A stretch of 64,000 nucleotides of DNA from an uncultured Draconibacterium sp. (GCF_963677155.1 NZ_OY781884.1:1348001-1412000), one strand, 5' to 3'. Shown: positions 37,598 through 47,281, numbered from the stretch's first letter. Program-made: numbers and translations. Notes: a model not told the origin generated them from the letters alone.

Positions 37598-39205
37598 ATG
37601 AATAATTTAATTAAAAATCCGGGAGAATTAAAAAAGTTTAAAAACAAGCGGTTTAAATTTATTGTTTCTTCCAGGAATATTCGTCCTGATGTTAGTCTAA
37701 TTGATTATTTGAAAGTCAATTATGTATTTATTCAACTCTCACAGATTCAAAATGTATTTGGCAGTGTTACTATTAATTCCAGGTTATATGGCGGACGGAT
37801 GTATGAACAATCCCGTTCGATGACAGAAAGCCATGTAAAAGAATTATATGATAAGAATATTGGCATTTCATTGAATTTAACGAACCATTTTTTTGACATG
37901 GAATCGTATAAAAGCAGTTTGCCCCTTTTGGAAAAATTTCATTCTCCAAAGAATTCATTAATTATTACAAACGACGAGCTGGCAAAAAATATTAAGAAGG
38001 ACTTTCCCGGTTACACCATAAAAGCCAGTATAATAAAAAATATCAATACCATTTCGCGTTTGGAAAAAGCCCTGGAATTGTACGATTATGTTACTTTGCC
38101 AATGGATTTGAATGACGAAGATGAATTTTTAGGCCGTATTCCGCAAAAAGACAAAGTCATTCTTTTTGCCAATGCCAATTGTGCCTATACATGCCCTGCC
38201 CGGACTTGTTATTATGGTTTTTCTCAATATAACCGTGGTGAAAAAATGACCTCTTTTTGTTCTAAAAATAAAATTGACCGGTTAGAACAGGGCCCGGTAT
38301 TCTTTAATATTGAGAAATTAGCAGAAATGGGGTTTACTTATTTTAAGCTGGTACCGTTGTTTTATAAAAAGGCTGAAGTTGTAACTCAAAAATCATCATG
38401 GAGCAAAAAAACAAGTTCGCCTCATCATAAAAATCCAGATGTTTATATTGTTTCGTACCCAAAATCGGGGCGTACCTGGTTGCGGTTTATTCTTGCCAAC
38501 TATTTTAATTTATTGTATAAACTAAATTTGGATGTTGATTTGTATAACTTTTTTAATATCCTTCCAAACGATAGTAAAGATGACATAAAAGGGGAACATG
38601 CATATAGATACGATAACAGACCGGATATGCCTTTGATTTTGTTTTCGCATAAAGAAATGAGTAGGTTGAAGGAACCTCATGGAAAAATAGTTTTTTTGAT
38701 ACGCTCGCCTTACGATATTATGGTTTCCGATTTTTTTCAGCAAACCCAACATATTAAATGCTATAATGGTAACATAAAACAATTTATCAGGGACGAAAAA
38801 AGGGGCATAAACAGGTTATGCGAATTTTATAATAATTGGGGCGAAAAACTTGATAATAAAAACACGTTTGTTTTGTCATACGAAGAGCTGCTGCAGGATA
38901 CACAGGATGTGGCCGGAAAATTATTGTGCTATTTGGATTTAAGTTTTGAAAAAAAATTACTGGAATTATCGATAAATAACTCAGGCTTTGAAAGAATGCA
39001 AGATATTGAGAAGGAAAAGGGGTTTCCTTCGGATAATGCTTACGATATAAATAATAACGAAGCTTTACGGATGCGGGAAGGAAAACAAAATAGGTACAAC
39101 AAATATCTTGATAAAGAGGATGTTGATTATATCAAAAATATGTTACACCAAAAACTAAACAAGAATGTTATGGAACTTTTTATAAAACACAAAAGCCTTC
39201 AATAA
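37598..39205 (+). CDS. U32-like / Cys-cluster domain fused to a sulfotransferase
   Basis: The 535-residue protein is the only + strand gene in the central island. Residues 1-257 resemble the TIM-barrel part of U32/UbiU-UbiV proteins, with FANANCAYTCPARTCYYGFS and a further Cys giving C195, C199, C204 and C221, a possible iron-sulfur site. Residues 280-530 are a sulfotransferase with VSYPKSGRTWLRFILANYF and IRSPYDIMVSDFFQQ. The linker (about 260-280) is Ser/Lys-rich. I know of no characterised protein with this arrangement. It could bring a redox or U32-type activity to the same substrate. Confidence 0.75.
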   Translation: MNNLIKNPGELKKFKNKRFKFIVSSRNIRPDVSLIDYLKVNYVFIQLSQIQNVFGSVTINSRLYGGRMYEQSRSMTESHVKELYDKNIGISLNLTNHFFDMESYKSSLPLLEKFHSPKNSLIITNDELAKNIKKDFPGYTIKASIIKNINTISRLEKALELYDYVTLPMDLNDEDEFLGRIPQKDKVILFANANCAYTCPARTCYYGFSQYNRGEKMTSFCSKNKIDRLEQGPVFFNIEKLAEMGFTYFKLVPLFYKKAEVVTQKSSWSKKTSSPHHKNPDVYIVSYPKSGRTWLRFILANYFNLLYKLNLDVDLYNFFNILPNDSKDDIKGEHAYRYDNRPDMPLILFSHKEMSRLKEPHGKIVFLIRSPYDIMVSDFFQQTQHIKCYNGNIKQFIRDEKRGINRLCEFYNNWGEKLDNKNTFVLSYEELLQDTQDVAGKLLCYLDLSFEKKLLELSINNSGFERMQDIEKEKGFPSDNAYDINNNEALRMREGKQNRYNKYLDKEDVDYIKNMLHQKLNKNVMELFIKHKSLQ

Positions 39206-39265
39206 AAGGTTTGAAAATCAACAAGAAAAAACACAAATCCGCTTTATTTATATATCTTAAAAGTA

Positions 39266-39409
39266 TTATGATTCCGGATGGTAATTAAAACCTTCAGCTG
39301 AGTCAGCTGCAAGCCCACTTTGCGTTTTGTCAACATCAAAATCGATTACTTCAGGTGTTTCCCATGTTTTTTTTGTTGCTTCCTGTGTTTTATTTTCTTC
39401 GTTGTTCAT
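39266..39409 (-). CDS. Lasso precursor A3
   Basis: The 47-residue peptide has leader motif TWETPEVIDFDVDKTQ and core SGLAADSAEGFNYHPES. It has Thr at -2, Glu at core position 9 and C-terminal Ser. The Tyr, Ser and terminal Ser hydroxyls are possible tailoring sites. It faces the fusion gene (convergent, 60 bp apart) and lies downstream of cyclase C3 on the same strand. Confidence 0.85.
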   Translation of the reverse strand: MNNEENKTQEATKKTWETPEVIDFDVDKTQSGLAADSAEGFNYHPES

Positions 39410-39566
39410 GATTACTTGTCTTTTTATGTTAATTACTTCATTTTTGTATTGTTCTCCAATTACATTCTCTTTCGATAAAATGCATTAAAGATGAGAGAAA
39501 GAAAGTCTGGTAATTATAAACAATATTTTGAGGAAAAAGATATTTGTTTTTTTTTACTCAATTTTG

Positions 39567-39720
39567 TTAGGATGCTCCATAAGGACCAATTGAAACAAGA
39601 CCTTATGCTGAGTCAGGATTTTTCCCATTTGTATAATTTGAAACATCAAGATTAAAGATTTCGGGAGTTTTCCATTCTTTCTTCTTTGTTATTCTCTAGT
39701 GGAATTTTCTCGTTTTTCAT
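39567..39720 (-). pseudogene. Lasso precursor A4, frameshift plus stop at the ring residue
   Basis: From ATG 39718-39720 the leader shifts frame before its WKTPEIFNLDV motif (one extra base). The core would read GKNPDSA-stop-GLVSIGPYGAS. The TAA falls where the sister precursor A3 has the Glu of SAEG, the predicted ring acceptor (GAA to TAA). The C-terminal Ser is still there. The copy is dead by two independent lesions. Confidence 0.78.
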
Positions 39721-40009
39721 AAGTCCAGTACCAGTATTTTATTTTAAATAAATAATTATTTGCAATTTAATAAGATTTTTTATCTAAAAAAGATTTTTTA
39801 TAATATTTAACATCAAATTAGGAGAAGGTATTCACCTGCTACTAAACGGAATTTTGTTGTCTGTAAAATAACGAAACACCGGTGAAAAATTTTTAAATTA
39901 ATTTACTATAAATTTTGTGTCAAGTTTTTGTGAGTCGATTGTTCCCGTGTGGCAATCCTTTTCAAGTAAGGGGCAATGCAACAGATTTTGTAAATCCTGC
40001 CTTTCCTGC

Positions 40010-41713
40010 TCAGATAAGATGTTCTCTGTTGGGATGATTGACATCAGCTTTTAATCGCCATTGGATTCGCTTGGAGGTTACTCCTTCAAGAATTTTACGG
40101 AAAGCATAACGTTCAATCCCTTTGTGAATTTCTAAATGCGAAGGCCGATTATAAGCGAATTCGATCAGCCGAACGTCTAGCATTGGGTAACGGAACTCCA
40201 CGCGGAACATTCTGGCAATTAGTTCCGAATCAATTAATCTTTGTTCAACTCCTGTGTCGAATAGTTCGCGCTGATGATGAGCCTTTGTGGAAAAATGTTG
40301 ACGATATCCGTTGGTAAATTTTTTTAGTTTGAATCGCAACTTATATTCGTCAATGTAGCATTGTTTCAGAAAGTTGTATTTGGCACGTTGCCATAACGCT
40401 TGTTCCAATCCGGAATGGGTTTTGACATACCAATGGTATAGCCATGGAGTAAAATGTTTCATCAGCAGTTGTATCCATGCTTTATAGGGTGCACCTCCAC
40501 GACCTCTTTTATATTTATCCCGGAACAATTGCTGTACCTGATACCATTTGAATGCACTAAAGAGTTCACTTTCGTAAAAATCGCCGTAGGTTGATACGCA
40601 GTGGTCGCCGCCCCAGCCCGACAATAATACGCGAGCTTCTTTTTGATGAGCCAGCTTGCAATGCCATGACCAGCCTCCCCGTAAGGCAAACACCCCTCCA
40701 GTATTTTTTATCAGGTTTGTTTTGTCTTCTTTGGAGTCATGTTCCTGAGTCCAGATTGGCTGTAAATTGTCATGCATATCCAACATCTCAAAAATATCTT
40801 CGTAGGTCTTTTCCCAAACAGAGCGGGTCTCATCTGTCAATGCAACACATTGATAAGAAATGGTATGTAATGTGTCTTTAGGTTTTATTGTTGTTGCATA
40901 TCCGGCAATGCCGTTGGAATCCAATCCTTCGCTTAATTCACAGACCAGAGGATAATCGCTTTCTAACCGGACTTCGACAGCTTGGCGAAACCGTTGCTTT
41001 AATTCGGATAATAAATCTTCATCGCTCATGCCTTTCCATTGTATATCATCGGTAAGTCTCCAATACGGTTCAGTGACGAAACCTTTGGCATCTATTTCCA
41101 TAAAATGTCCTGCCTGTAACATTTCCAACTCATCATACGCTGTTTTAATAGGGGCGGGACCTAAGCCCCATAACAATTTAACGAACCATGATTCTTTGAT
41201 ATGTTTTTGAAGCCATTCTGAGGTAAAGAAAGCATTCGGCTCGTTAGAAAGCATAACCCCTTTTTCCGTACGGCTGTACAGTAGCAGTTTTATGCCAAAA
41301 TGATCTCTTGCACAAAATTTTTTTTGATTGATCTCATACCAAATGATAAAGGCAAAATCGCCAAATAAATATTCAGTACAGTTTCTGCCCCATTTTAAAT
41401 ATGCACGTAAAATCAATTCGCCATCCGGAATCATCGGTTCTTCGATGGATAGCTGACCAAGAAGTTCCGTGCGATTATCCAAACGGGCATTTGCACTAAT
41501 AATAGAACCGGTTTGTTTATCTGTAAAAATATCATCTTTCTTTGATAATGCAGTGTTAAACAAACTGGCTTTTGCCAAACGGCAGGTATTGGCTTTGTTG
41601 CTTGCTTTGCTATTGGCATCGGGATGCCAATAATATGATGCTTCAAGCATTTTTGACATGATATCCTCTTTAAGAGGTATTTGGGGGTGAAAACAGCAAT
41701 GGATGGCACTCAT
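40010..41713 (-). pseudogene. Lasso cyclase C3, altered active-site loop and damaged C-terminus
   Basis: The 567-residue frame has the usual two-domain layout (RDHFGIKLLLYSR, then LSGWGGDHCVSTYG), but the pyrophosphate loop reads LSEGLDSNG instead of SGGxDS. At the 3' end the frame shifts: the expected tail (ILSEQERQDLQNLLHCPLLE) is in another frame and itself meets a TAA around 39903, where paralogue C4 has Leu. Function is doubtful. It starts just before the ATP-grasp remnant in transcription order. Confidence 0.7.
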
Positions 41714-42549
41714 ATTTTTATGTTCCTTTTAGGCCGGGCATATAGTAGGTACTCAGGCATAAGAGCCGGCTCGTTCATTTGGTGAGCATTAACCGCCCAG
41801 TTAATGTTCCCTTCAATCAGCTTAACGCCTTCCGGTGTGACTGTCAAATCCCATCCGATACTAAACAAATCGGGAAAATTTGCATGTGCCTGCAAATTGT
41901 TTTAGTTTTTGAAGCATATCATCAGAAACAGTAACAGGCAATTTTGTTATTGTTTTCATTTTTCCTTCCTGTATATCTATCGGCAAAGCATAAACATAGC
42001 CGGAATAACTATCTTTAGGTAATTCCAGAACTGCAGAAATGGCCTTTGCTTTACAGCCTGTCCATATGGTTATCAAACGAATTGTAATTAAAGTATCAAA
42101 ATAAGAAAATGCCTGCAAATCAGGATGGTTTTGCAACAAAGGCTGAACAATGTAATCTTGTTCATTGATTAGCGATTGAACAAATGCAAGTGTCTGTTCT
42201 TTAGTATTTATATTTTTTCTGCCGAAACAATTAATGAATAATTGCCCGAAGATGCTTGGTATACTATTCTGTATATACCTATTTGTTGACTGCCACATAG
42301 TGGTTTAAAAAACAACGAAGATTGTTGAAATAATTGTTTTTCTGATACTTTGCTCCCTTTGAATATAACGTTTCCTTCAATAATTGGAAATCCTTGTTTT
42401 TGCACTTTTTTTGCAAAGACAGCTTTGTCAGTTAAAAGATGTTTAGTTTCCATACTAAGCCCGGGGGATATTATCAAATTTTCAAAGTTACTGAACTTCT
42501 TTAAAATTCTGTTTTTAGATGTGATGAATTTCTTTAAAATTTCCTGCAT
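41710..42549 (-). pseudogene. ATP-grasp protein (sugar-transfer-associated type), two frameshifts
   Basis: Three overlapping frames make one protein of about 280 residues: FFKPLCGSQQIGIYRIVY (ATP-grasp lid), then ITIRLITIWTGCKAKAISAV, then FSIGWDLTVTPEGVKLIEGN with the metal-binding end of the fold. The breaks lie in A-rich runs near 42215 and 41885. ATP-grasp enzymes join amines or carboxylates, and this one lies between B2c and cyclase C3, so it was probably a tailoring enzyme. Confidence 0.75.
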
Positions 42550-42933
42550 TGGGCGTAATTGTTATGTTTTCCGAAATTAGCCATGCATGGGCGTTTAACT
42601 TTTTTCGCTTTCCTTGTCTATTTGCAAGCCAAGATACATAACCGAGGCTATTCCTCTTCGCTGTAACATAAACCGGGCTGTAAATGATTTCACAAGGCAC
42701 ACGTTTTTCCAAACAGCAAATTTATTAGCTCGCGAAGCTGCATTGCGTATTTCAATGAGAAACAAAGAATCCGGTCTTACTTTTAACTTTTCAAAAGGAA
42801 TTAGTAAACCCGTACATTTCTTATATGGCAGTATTATTAGTAAAATTTTTGAATACCACAATAACACCAGAGCTTCGATAAATAATAATTTTTGCTCCTT
42901 ATTTAGCATAAAGAATTTCTCGAATAATTTCAT
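42515..42933 (-). pseudogene. Transglutaminase-like leader protease B2 (copy c), one frameshift
   Basis: The catalytic Cys is in KNVCLVKSFTARFMLQRRGI and the His in LNAHAWLISENITITP, but they lie in different frames. A run of six A near 42605 (GAAAAAAGTT) would need seven. The gene is 419 nt, one short of a multiple of three. Otherwise it is complete, and it is coupled to B1c by ATGA. A homopolymer error would restore it. Confidence 0.8.
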
Positions 42934-43193
42934 GAAGTATGAACAAGGTCTGCATCAATTGCTTTTTGTAAAAAGGCATCTACTTCTTGTTTACAAACAT
43001 CTTCTTCAACATCGAATTCGGTTAACAGTTGATCTGTAATTTCAGAAAATGTTTTTGGTTCGTTAATCAGCTCCCAAATTCTTTTGCCAACCGGGGTTAA
43101 ACCAAAGTACTTTCCTTTCTCAATGTGCATCATCACCTGGTGATTGTCTAACTCACCATCAATGATTTGTTGGTTGCGGTAGTATTTTTCCAT
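42930..43193 (-). CDS. Lasso B1 / PqqD-like RiPP recognition element (copy c)
   Basis: The 87-residue protein matches copies b and d, with YFGLTPVGKRIWELINEPKT and CKQEVDAFLQKAIDADLVHT. The start at 43193 is the shared MEKYY. It overlaps B2c by 4 bp and follows ST4 after a palindromic spacer. Confidence 0.9.
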   Translation of the reverse strand: MEKYYRNQQIIDGELDNHQVMMHIEKGKYFGLTPVGKRIWELINEPKTFSEITDQLLTEFDVEEDVCKQEVDAFLQKAIDADLVHTS

Positions 43194-43266
43194 AATGTAA
43201 GTTTTAAATATCCTTAATTTGTTCTTGTTTACCTGTCCAGACGGATTTGTGTTACTTGCTTCTTTC

Positions 43267-43350
43267 CCATGGGCAAAGTCCATGGCAAGGAGACAGTATA
43301 CAGGCAACTGACCTGAAGGGGTTGAACTTTTCGTTGCAGCCTTGCAACTC
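43267..43350. repeat. Palindromic intergenic element (copy 3)
   Basis: CCATGG-GCAAAGT-CCATGG (43267-43285) is followed by GTTGCA-GCCT-TGCAAC, again between a sulfotransferase stop and a B1 start. Identical arms and a diverged flank relative to copy 2 suggest constraint or older duplication. Confidence 0.6.
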
Positions 43351-43351
43351 A

Positions 43352-44212
43352 TCACACCGTCAGCCTTCTGTCTTTATCAACATATCCAAACTCTTTCATT
43401 GTATCGTAATTATATTCCACAATTTTATCAATTTGTTCTTTGGAAAGAAAATCATGGTAATTGCCTATTTTCCCTTTCCAAAAAAACTGTTTGTTGCGTT
43501 GCATTCTTTCTTTAAATCCGTTTTCATTTTCCATTTGCTGCAATTGCTTAAAATTGCTGTTGCAAATGGCCCTTTTTAACCTTTCTTCCTCATACTCCAA
43601 TCCAAGAAAACGTACAATGTTGCCGAAAGTTTCCACCGGAGATAAAAGCATATCTTCATAACGGGCGATATGTACCGGTATTTTCAACTGGTTTTTCCAG
43701 CTTTGCACATGGTTTCCCCATGATAACAGCTTCTGCCTTAACTGGCCATCAGGTCCTCCTGCAATAAATGCCTCTTCATTCAATAAAAGCTTAAATGTTT
43801 TTTCAATTTTATTTGCCCCGTGATTGGCATACGATACACACACATCGAAGGGATTACGCACAAAATACACAGCACACCTGCTAACATCTTCAGGAAAAAT
43901 CGGTTCGTTGTTCATATTCAAGGTATATGCATCATGAACTTTCTTGTAGCAATTTTCTTCCTTTCTTTCTATTTTTTCTGACAAAGCCCGGTACATATCA
44001 GGACGGTAGGTATCTACCTCGTCATGATATAACTCGAAAGGGTTCAACCCTGTTTGTTCTTCAAAATCGACTGGACTGCTTGCAATAGAGGTCGCTTCTA
44101 TCTTTTCAAGGGGAAGGGGCTTCTCTGCATTTTGCTCATAATTTGCCAGAAACATGCGAAACCATGTATTGCCCGATTTCGGATAAGATGCCAGCCAAAC
44201 AATGTTCTTCAT
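43352..44212 (-). CDS. Sulfotransferase ST4
   Basis: The 286-residue protein has WLASYPKSGNTWFRMFLANY and FVRNPFDVCVSYANHGANK as PAPS-binding motifs. The start at 44212 overlaps the K3 stop (ATGA). A longer frame to 44260 only reads through K3. It is diverged from ST3 and ST5 (for example RRLTV tail and QFFWKGKIGNYHDF), so it may act on a different precursor. Confidence 0.92.
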   Translation of the reverse strand: MKNIVWLASYPKSGNTWFRMFLANYEQNAEKPLPLEKIEATSIASSPVDFEEQTGLNPFELYHDEVDTYRPDMYRALSEKIERKEENCYKKVHDAYTLNMNNEPIFPEDVSRCAVYFVRNPFDVCVSYANHGANKIEKTFKLLLNEEAFIAGGPDGQLRQKLLSWGNHVQSWKNQLKIPVHIARYEDMLLSPVETFGNIVRFLGLEYEEERLKRAICNSNFKQLQQMENENGFKERMQRNKQFFWKGKIGNYHDFLSKEQIDKIVEYNYDTMKEFGYVDKDRRLTV

Positions 44213-45042
44213 GACAAAATTTCTTTTTCTATGAAGTGCATCGTGTCGTGAATGTCGCAAATAGCAGGCCTTGTTATGCGTACCACAGAAACTTTTTTAG
44301 CCAGGGTAAACAGCTGTTTAAAATATTTTTTTTCGGTTTCGGGCATGCCTTTAAGATAAACCCGTCGGTATATCTGGTGCCTGAGAGCATTATATTTTGC
44401 AATACCGTCAAGTTCTTTTGCAAAATATTCTTCTTTTTGATGGGAAGCAAGTACAAATATCCGGTCCAGTTTATGCCCGGTATCAATTCTTTCTTCCGCC
44501 GACAAATAAAATTTATCCATTCCGGGGCGGATCCGGCTTAGTCCATTTTGTCCGATCTCTAATTTTGTAAGCGCTTCTTTCCATAATTTTATCCGTGTTT
44601 TTACCGGTAAAATTGTTATTCCCGGATCGGAAACGGCTACAGGTGAAATGTCATCGTTTATGAAAACACCACCCCTTTGACAAAAAGCCGCTGTTAAAGA
44701 CGATTTTCCCACACCTGAATGTCCGCAAATCATTATGCCCTTGCCATTATATTGAAAAGAACTTCCGTGAAAAGGCAATATCCCACGCTGATGAAGAAGG
44801 GCCCCCAATACAGAACCTTCAAGAAAAAGATTGACTGAATTTTCATCCGCAATTTCGTACGGGTTAACCCAAATTGTTTGTCCGTTTTGTACCCGGTAGC
44901 GGGCGACGTTTTTTATATCCAGAAAAAAATCATCCTCTTTTATTTTGAAATAAGGACGGGAAAAGATATAAGAATTGACAAGTTCCGGTTCCCCTTTTTT
45001 ATATTTTATATGGATGTCTTCTGACAAATTCGATAGATTCAT
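44209..45042 (-). CDS. HPr-kinase-like lasso tailoring kinase K3
   Basis: The 277-residue protein has P-loop CGHSGVGKSSLTAAFCQ and FINDDISPVAV, then the conserved YLKGMPETEKKYFKQLF. Predicted to phosphorylate the terminal Ser of a precursor, by analogy with PadeK of paeninodin. It is the first gene of the K3-ST4-B1c-B2c module. Its N-terminal 35 residues are almost identical to those of K4. Confidence 0.9.
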   Translation of the reverse strand: MNLSNLSEDIHIKYKKGEPELVNSYIFSRPYFKIKEDDFFLDIKNVARYRVQNGQTIWVNPYEIADENSVNLFLEGSVLGALLHQRGILPFHGSSFQYNGKGIMICGHSGVGKSSLTAAFCQRGGVFINDDISPVAVSDPGITILPVKTRIKLWKEALTKLEIGQNGLSRIRPGMDKFYLSAEERIDTGHKLDRIFVLASHQKEEYFAKELDGIAKYNALRHQIYRRVYLKGMPETEKKYFKQLFTLAKKVSVVRITRPAICDIHDTMHFIEKEILS

Positions 45043-45112
45043 TTCAACTTTTATTAATGTGTATTTTCCTGTTCAAATATATGGGTTTCATCAAAAATTA
45101 TATAGGAAATTT

Positions 45113-45705
45113 TCACATGTCTTTAACAAGTAAGTTATTATCTGCATAGTAGCAATATACCGGCGAGAAAAATCTAAACAAGTTGACCACAAATTTTGCC
45201 TCAGGATCTTGCGAATCAAGAGCCTTTGCATGGCAATACTTCTGAAGAAACGGTTTGTTTAACAGATTTCTTAATTCCTGCTTTTCCTGCTCCGATAACA
45301 GAAAAAGTTCTTTATCCGGATGGTTGACATCTGCTTTTTTTCTCCAGCGAATGCGTTCGGTTGTTACTTCCTTTAAAATTTGTCTGAAAGCATATCGTTC
45401 TATCCCCTCGTATATTTTCAGATGAGACGGCAGGTTATAAGCGAACTCGACCAACGGAACATCCAACATGGGGTAACGGAATTCTACCCGGAACATCCGG
45501 GCGCTTAGTTCGGAATCAACAATTCGCTGCTCTACACCAATATCGAACAACTCACGGCGATGGTGGGCTTTGGTTGAATAATACCTACGATATCCCTTCA
45601 AAAATGTTTTTAGTTTTGGCATTAATCCGTATTTTTGAATATACTGTTTTTTTTAAAAAGCAGTATTGGCTTCTTTTTAACATTGAATGTTCAAGTCCTA
45701 AATGC
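45113..45705 (-). pseudogene. Lasso cyclase C4, C-terminal fragment
   Basis: The frame 45113-45622 carries the last 169 residues of a C3-type cyclase (FRVEFRYPMLDVPLVEFAYN, RWRKKADVNHPDKELFLL). A second frame (45622-45700) supplies the preceding LGLEHSMLKRSQYCFLKK. No synthetase loop remains. Just upstream the sequence switches directly into B2d, so a deletion has joined the middle of B2 to the last third of the cyclase. Confidence 0.85.
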
Positions 45706-46003
45706 CTATAACCGAGGCTATTCCTCTTCGCTGTAACATAAACCGGGCTGTAAATGATTTCACAAGGCACACGTTTTTCCAAACAGCAAATTTAATAGCT
45801 CGCGAAGCGGCATTGCGTATTTTAATGAGAAACAAAGAATCCGGCCTTACTTTTAACTTTTCAGAAGGAATTAGTAAACCAGTACATTTCTTATATGGCA
45901 GTATTTTCAATAAAATTTTAGAATACCACGATAATACCAATGCTTCGAAAAATAATAATTTCTGCTCCTTACTAAGCTTAAAGATTTTTTTTAACAACTT
46001 CAT
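45706..46003 (-). pseudogene. Transglutaminase-like B2 (copy d), truncated
   Basis: From ATG 46001-46003 (overlapping the B1d stop) the protein follows copy c through KNVCLVKSFTARFMLQRRGI and then ends at the deletion junction with C4. The catalytic Cys is present, but the His-containing C-terminus (HAWLI) is missing, so it should be inactive. Confidence 0.85.
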
Positions 46004-46263
46004 GAAGTATGAACTAAGTCTGCATCTAATGCTTTTTGTAAAAAGGCATCCACTTCTTGTTTGCACACTTCTTCTTCAATATCGAATTCGGTTAACAGTT
46101 GATCTGTAATTTCAGAAAATGTTTTTGGCTCATTAATCAACTCCCAAATTCTTTTTCCTACCGGGTTTAATCCAAAATATTTCCCTTTTTCTATGTGCAT
46201 CATAACCTGGTTGTTGTCTAACTCACCATCGATGATTTGTTGGTTGCGGTAGTATTTTTCCAT
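46000..46263 (-). CDS. Lasso B1 / PqqD-like RiPP recognition element (copy d)
   Basis: The 87-residue protein is nearly identical to copies b and c (YFGLNPVGKRIWELINEPKT, DIEEEVCKQEVDAFLQKAL). It is intact although its coupled B2 is truncated, so it could work with a protease from elsewhere in the island. Confidence 0.9.
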   Translation of the reverse strand: MEKYYRNQQIIDGELDNNQVMMHIEKGKYFGLNPVGKRIWELINEPKTFSEITDQLLTEFDIEEEVCKQEVDAFLQKALDADLVHTS

Positions 46264-46335
46264 AATGTAAGTTTTAAAGATCCTTAATTTGTTCTTGTTT
46301 ACCTGTCCATACGAATTTGTGTTCCTTGCTTCTTC

Positions 46336-46418
46336 CCATGGGCAAAGTCAATGGCAGAGAGACAGTGTGCTGGCAACTGGCATGAAGGGGTTGAATTTTT
46401 CGTTGCAGCCTTGCAACT
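46336..46418. repeat. Palindromic intergenic element (copy 4)
   Basis: CCATGG-GCAAAGT-CAATGG (46336-46354) has one mismatch in the second arm. The rest is nearly identical to the copy at 33405, matching the recent duplication of the flanking genes. Confidence 0.6.
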
Positions 46419-46420
46419 CA

Positions 46421-47281
46421 TTACACCGTCAGCCGTCCGTCTTTATCAATATATCCAAACTCTTTCATCGTGTCGTAGTTATATTCTACAATTCGTTGTA
46501 TTTGTCCTTCTGAAAGATATTCTCGATAGTTGCCAATTTTTCCTTTCCAGAAAAAATTTTCACATAACTGCATTTTCTCCCGAAATCCTTGTTCCTGTTC
46601 CATTTGTTGAAGGTTTTTAAAATCACTGTTAATTATTGCACGTTTCAAACGTTCTTCATTACACTCCACCCCCATAAAACGAACAATTTCTCCAAAGGTT
46701 TCAACCGGTTTTTGGAGCATATCTTCGTAACGAACAAAATGGATAGGTATTACTGATTGGTTCTTCCAACTTTGAACGTGACTTTTCCATGACATTAAAA
46801 TCTGACGGAGTTGTCCCCCTTTCTTTCCAGACAGGGAAGAATTTTCATCTAAAATAAAATCAAGTGTTTTTTCAATTTTCTTTGCACTATGGTTAGCGTA
46901 TGAAACACAGACATCCAATGGATTACGCACAAAACAAACGACTCCTTTGCTGATATCCGCAGGAAAAAGAGGTTCTCCATTTCGATTTAGGGTATAAGCA
47001 TCGTGCATTTTTTTGTAACGAATCTCTCCATTTTTTTCAGCCTTCTTTGATTGAATATAGTATAAATCCGGGCGATATAAATCGACTTCATCAGGAAATA
47101 ATTCAAAGGGGTTCAATCCGATTTGCTCCTCAAAATCAATTGCGTTGCTTGAAATGGAAGTTGGCTCTATCTCTTCGAGAGATACCGGGTTTTCTGTATC
47201 TTTCTGATAATTTGCCAGGAACATACGAAACCATGTATTGCCCGATTTGGGATAAGATGCCAGCCAAACAATATTTTTCAT
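46421..47281 (-). CDS. Sulfotransferase ST5
   Basis: The 286-residue protein is nearly identical to ST3 (differences include VVCFVRNPLDV against VVYFVRNPLDV and FGEIVRFMGVE against FTGIVRFLGLE). It has the same PAPS motifs. The start overlaps the K4 stop by 4 bp. The similarity continues into the 3' spacer and B1d, showing recent segmental duplication. Confidence 0.93.
   Translation of the reverse strand: MKNIVWLASYPKSGNTWFRMFLANYQKDTENPVSLEEIEPTSISSNAIDFEEQIGLNPFELFPDEVDLYRPDLYYIQSKKAEKNGEIRYKKMHDAYTLNRNGEPLFPADISKGVVCFVRNPLDVCVSYANHSAKKIEKTLDFILDENSSLSGKKGGQLRQILMSWKSHVQSWKNQSVIPIHFVRYEDMLQKPVETFGEIVRFMGVECNEERLKRAIINSDFKNLQQMEQEQGFREKMQLCENFFWKGKIGNYREYLSEGQIQRIVEYNYDTMKEFGYIDKDGRLTV

Noticed and set aside
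39567-39720. Asp5 of the A4 core as an alternative ring residue giving a 7-residue peptide
   Set aside because: A five-residue ring with no tail is outside lasso geometry, and the leader is frameshifted.
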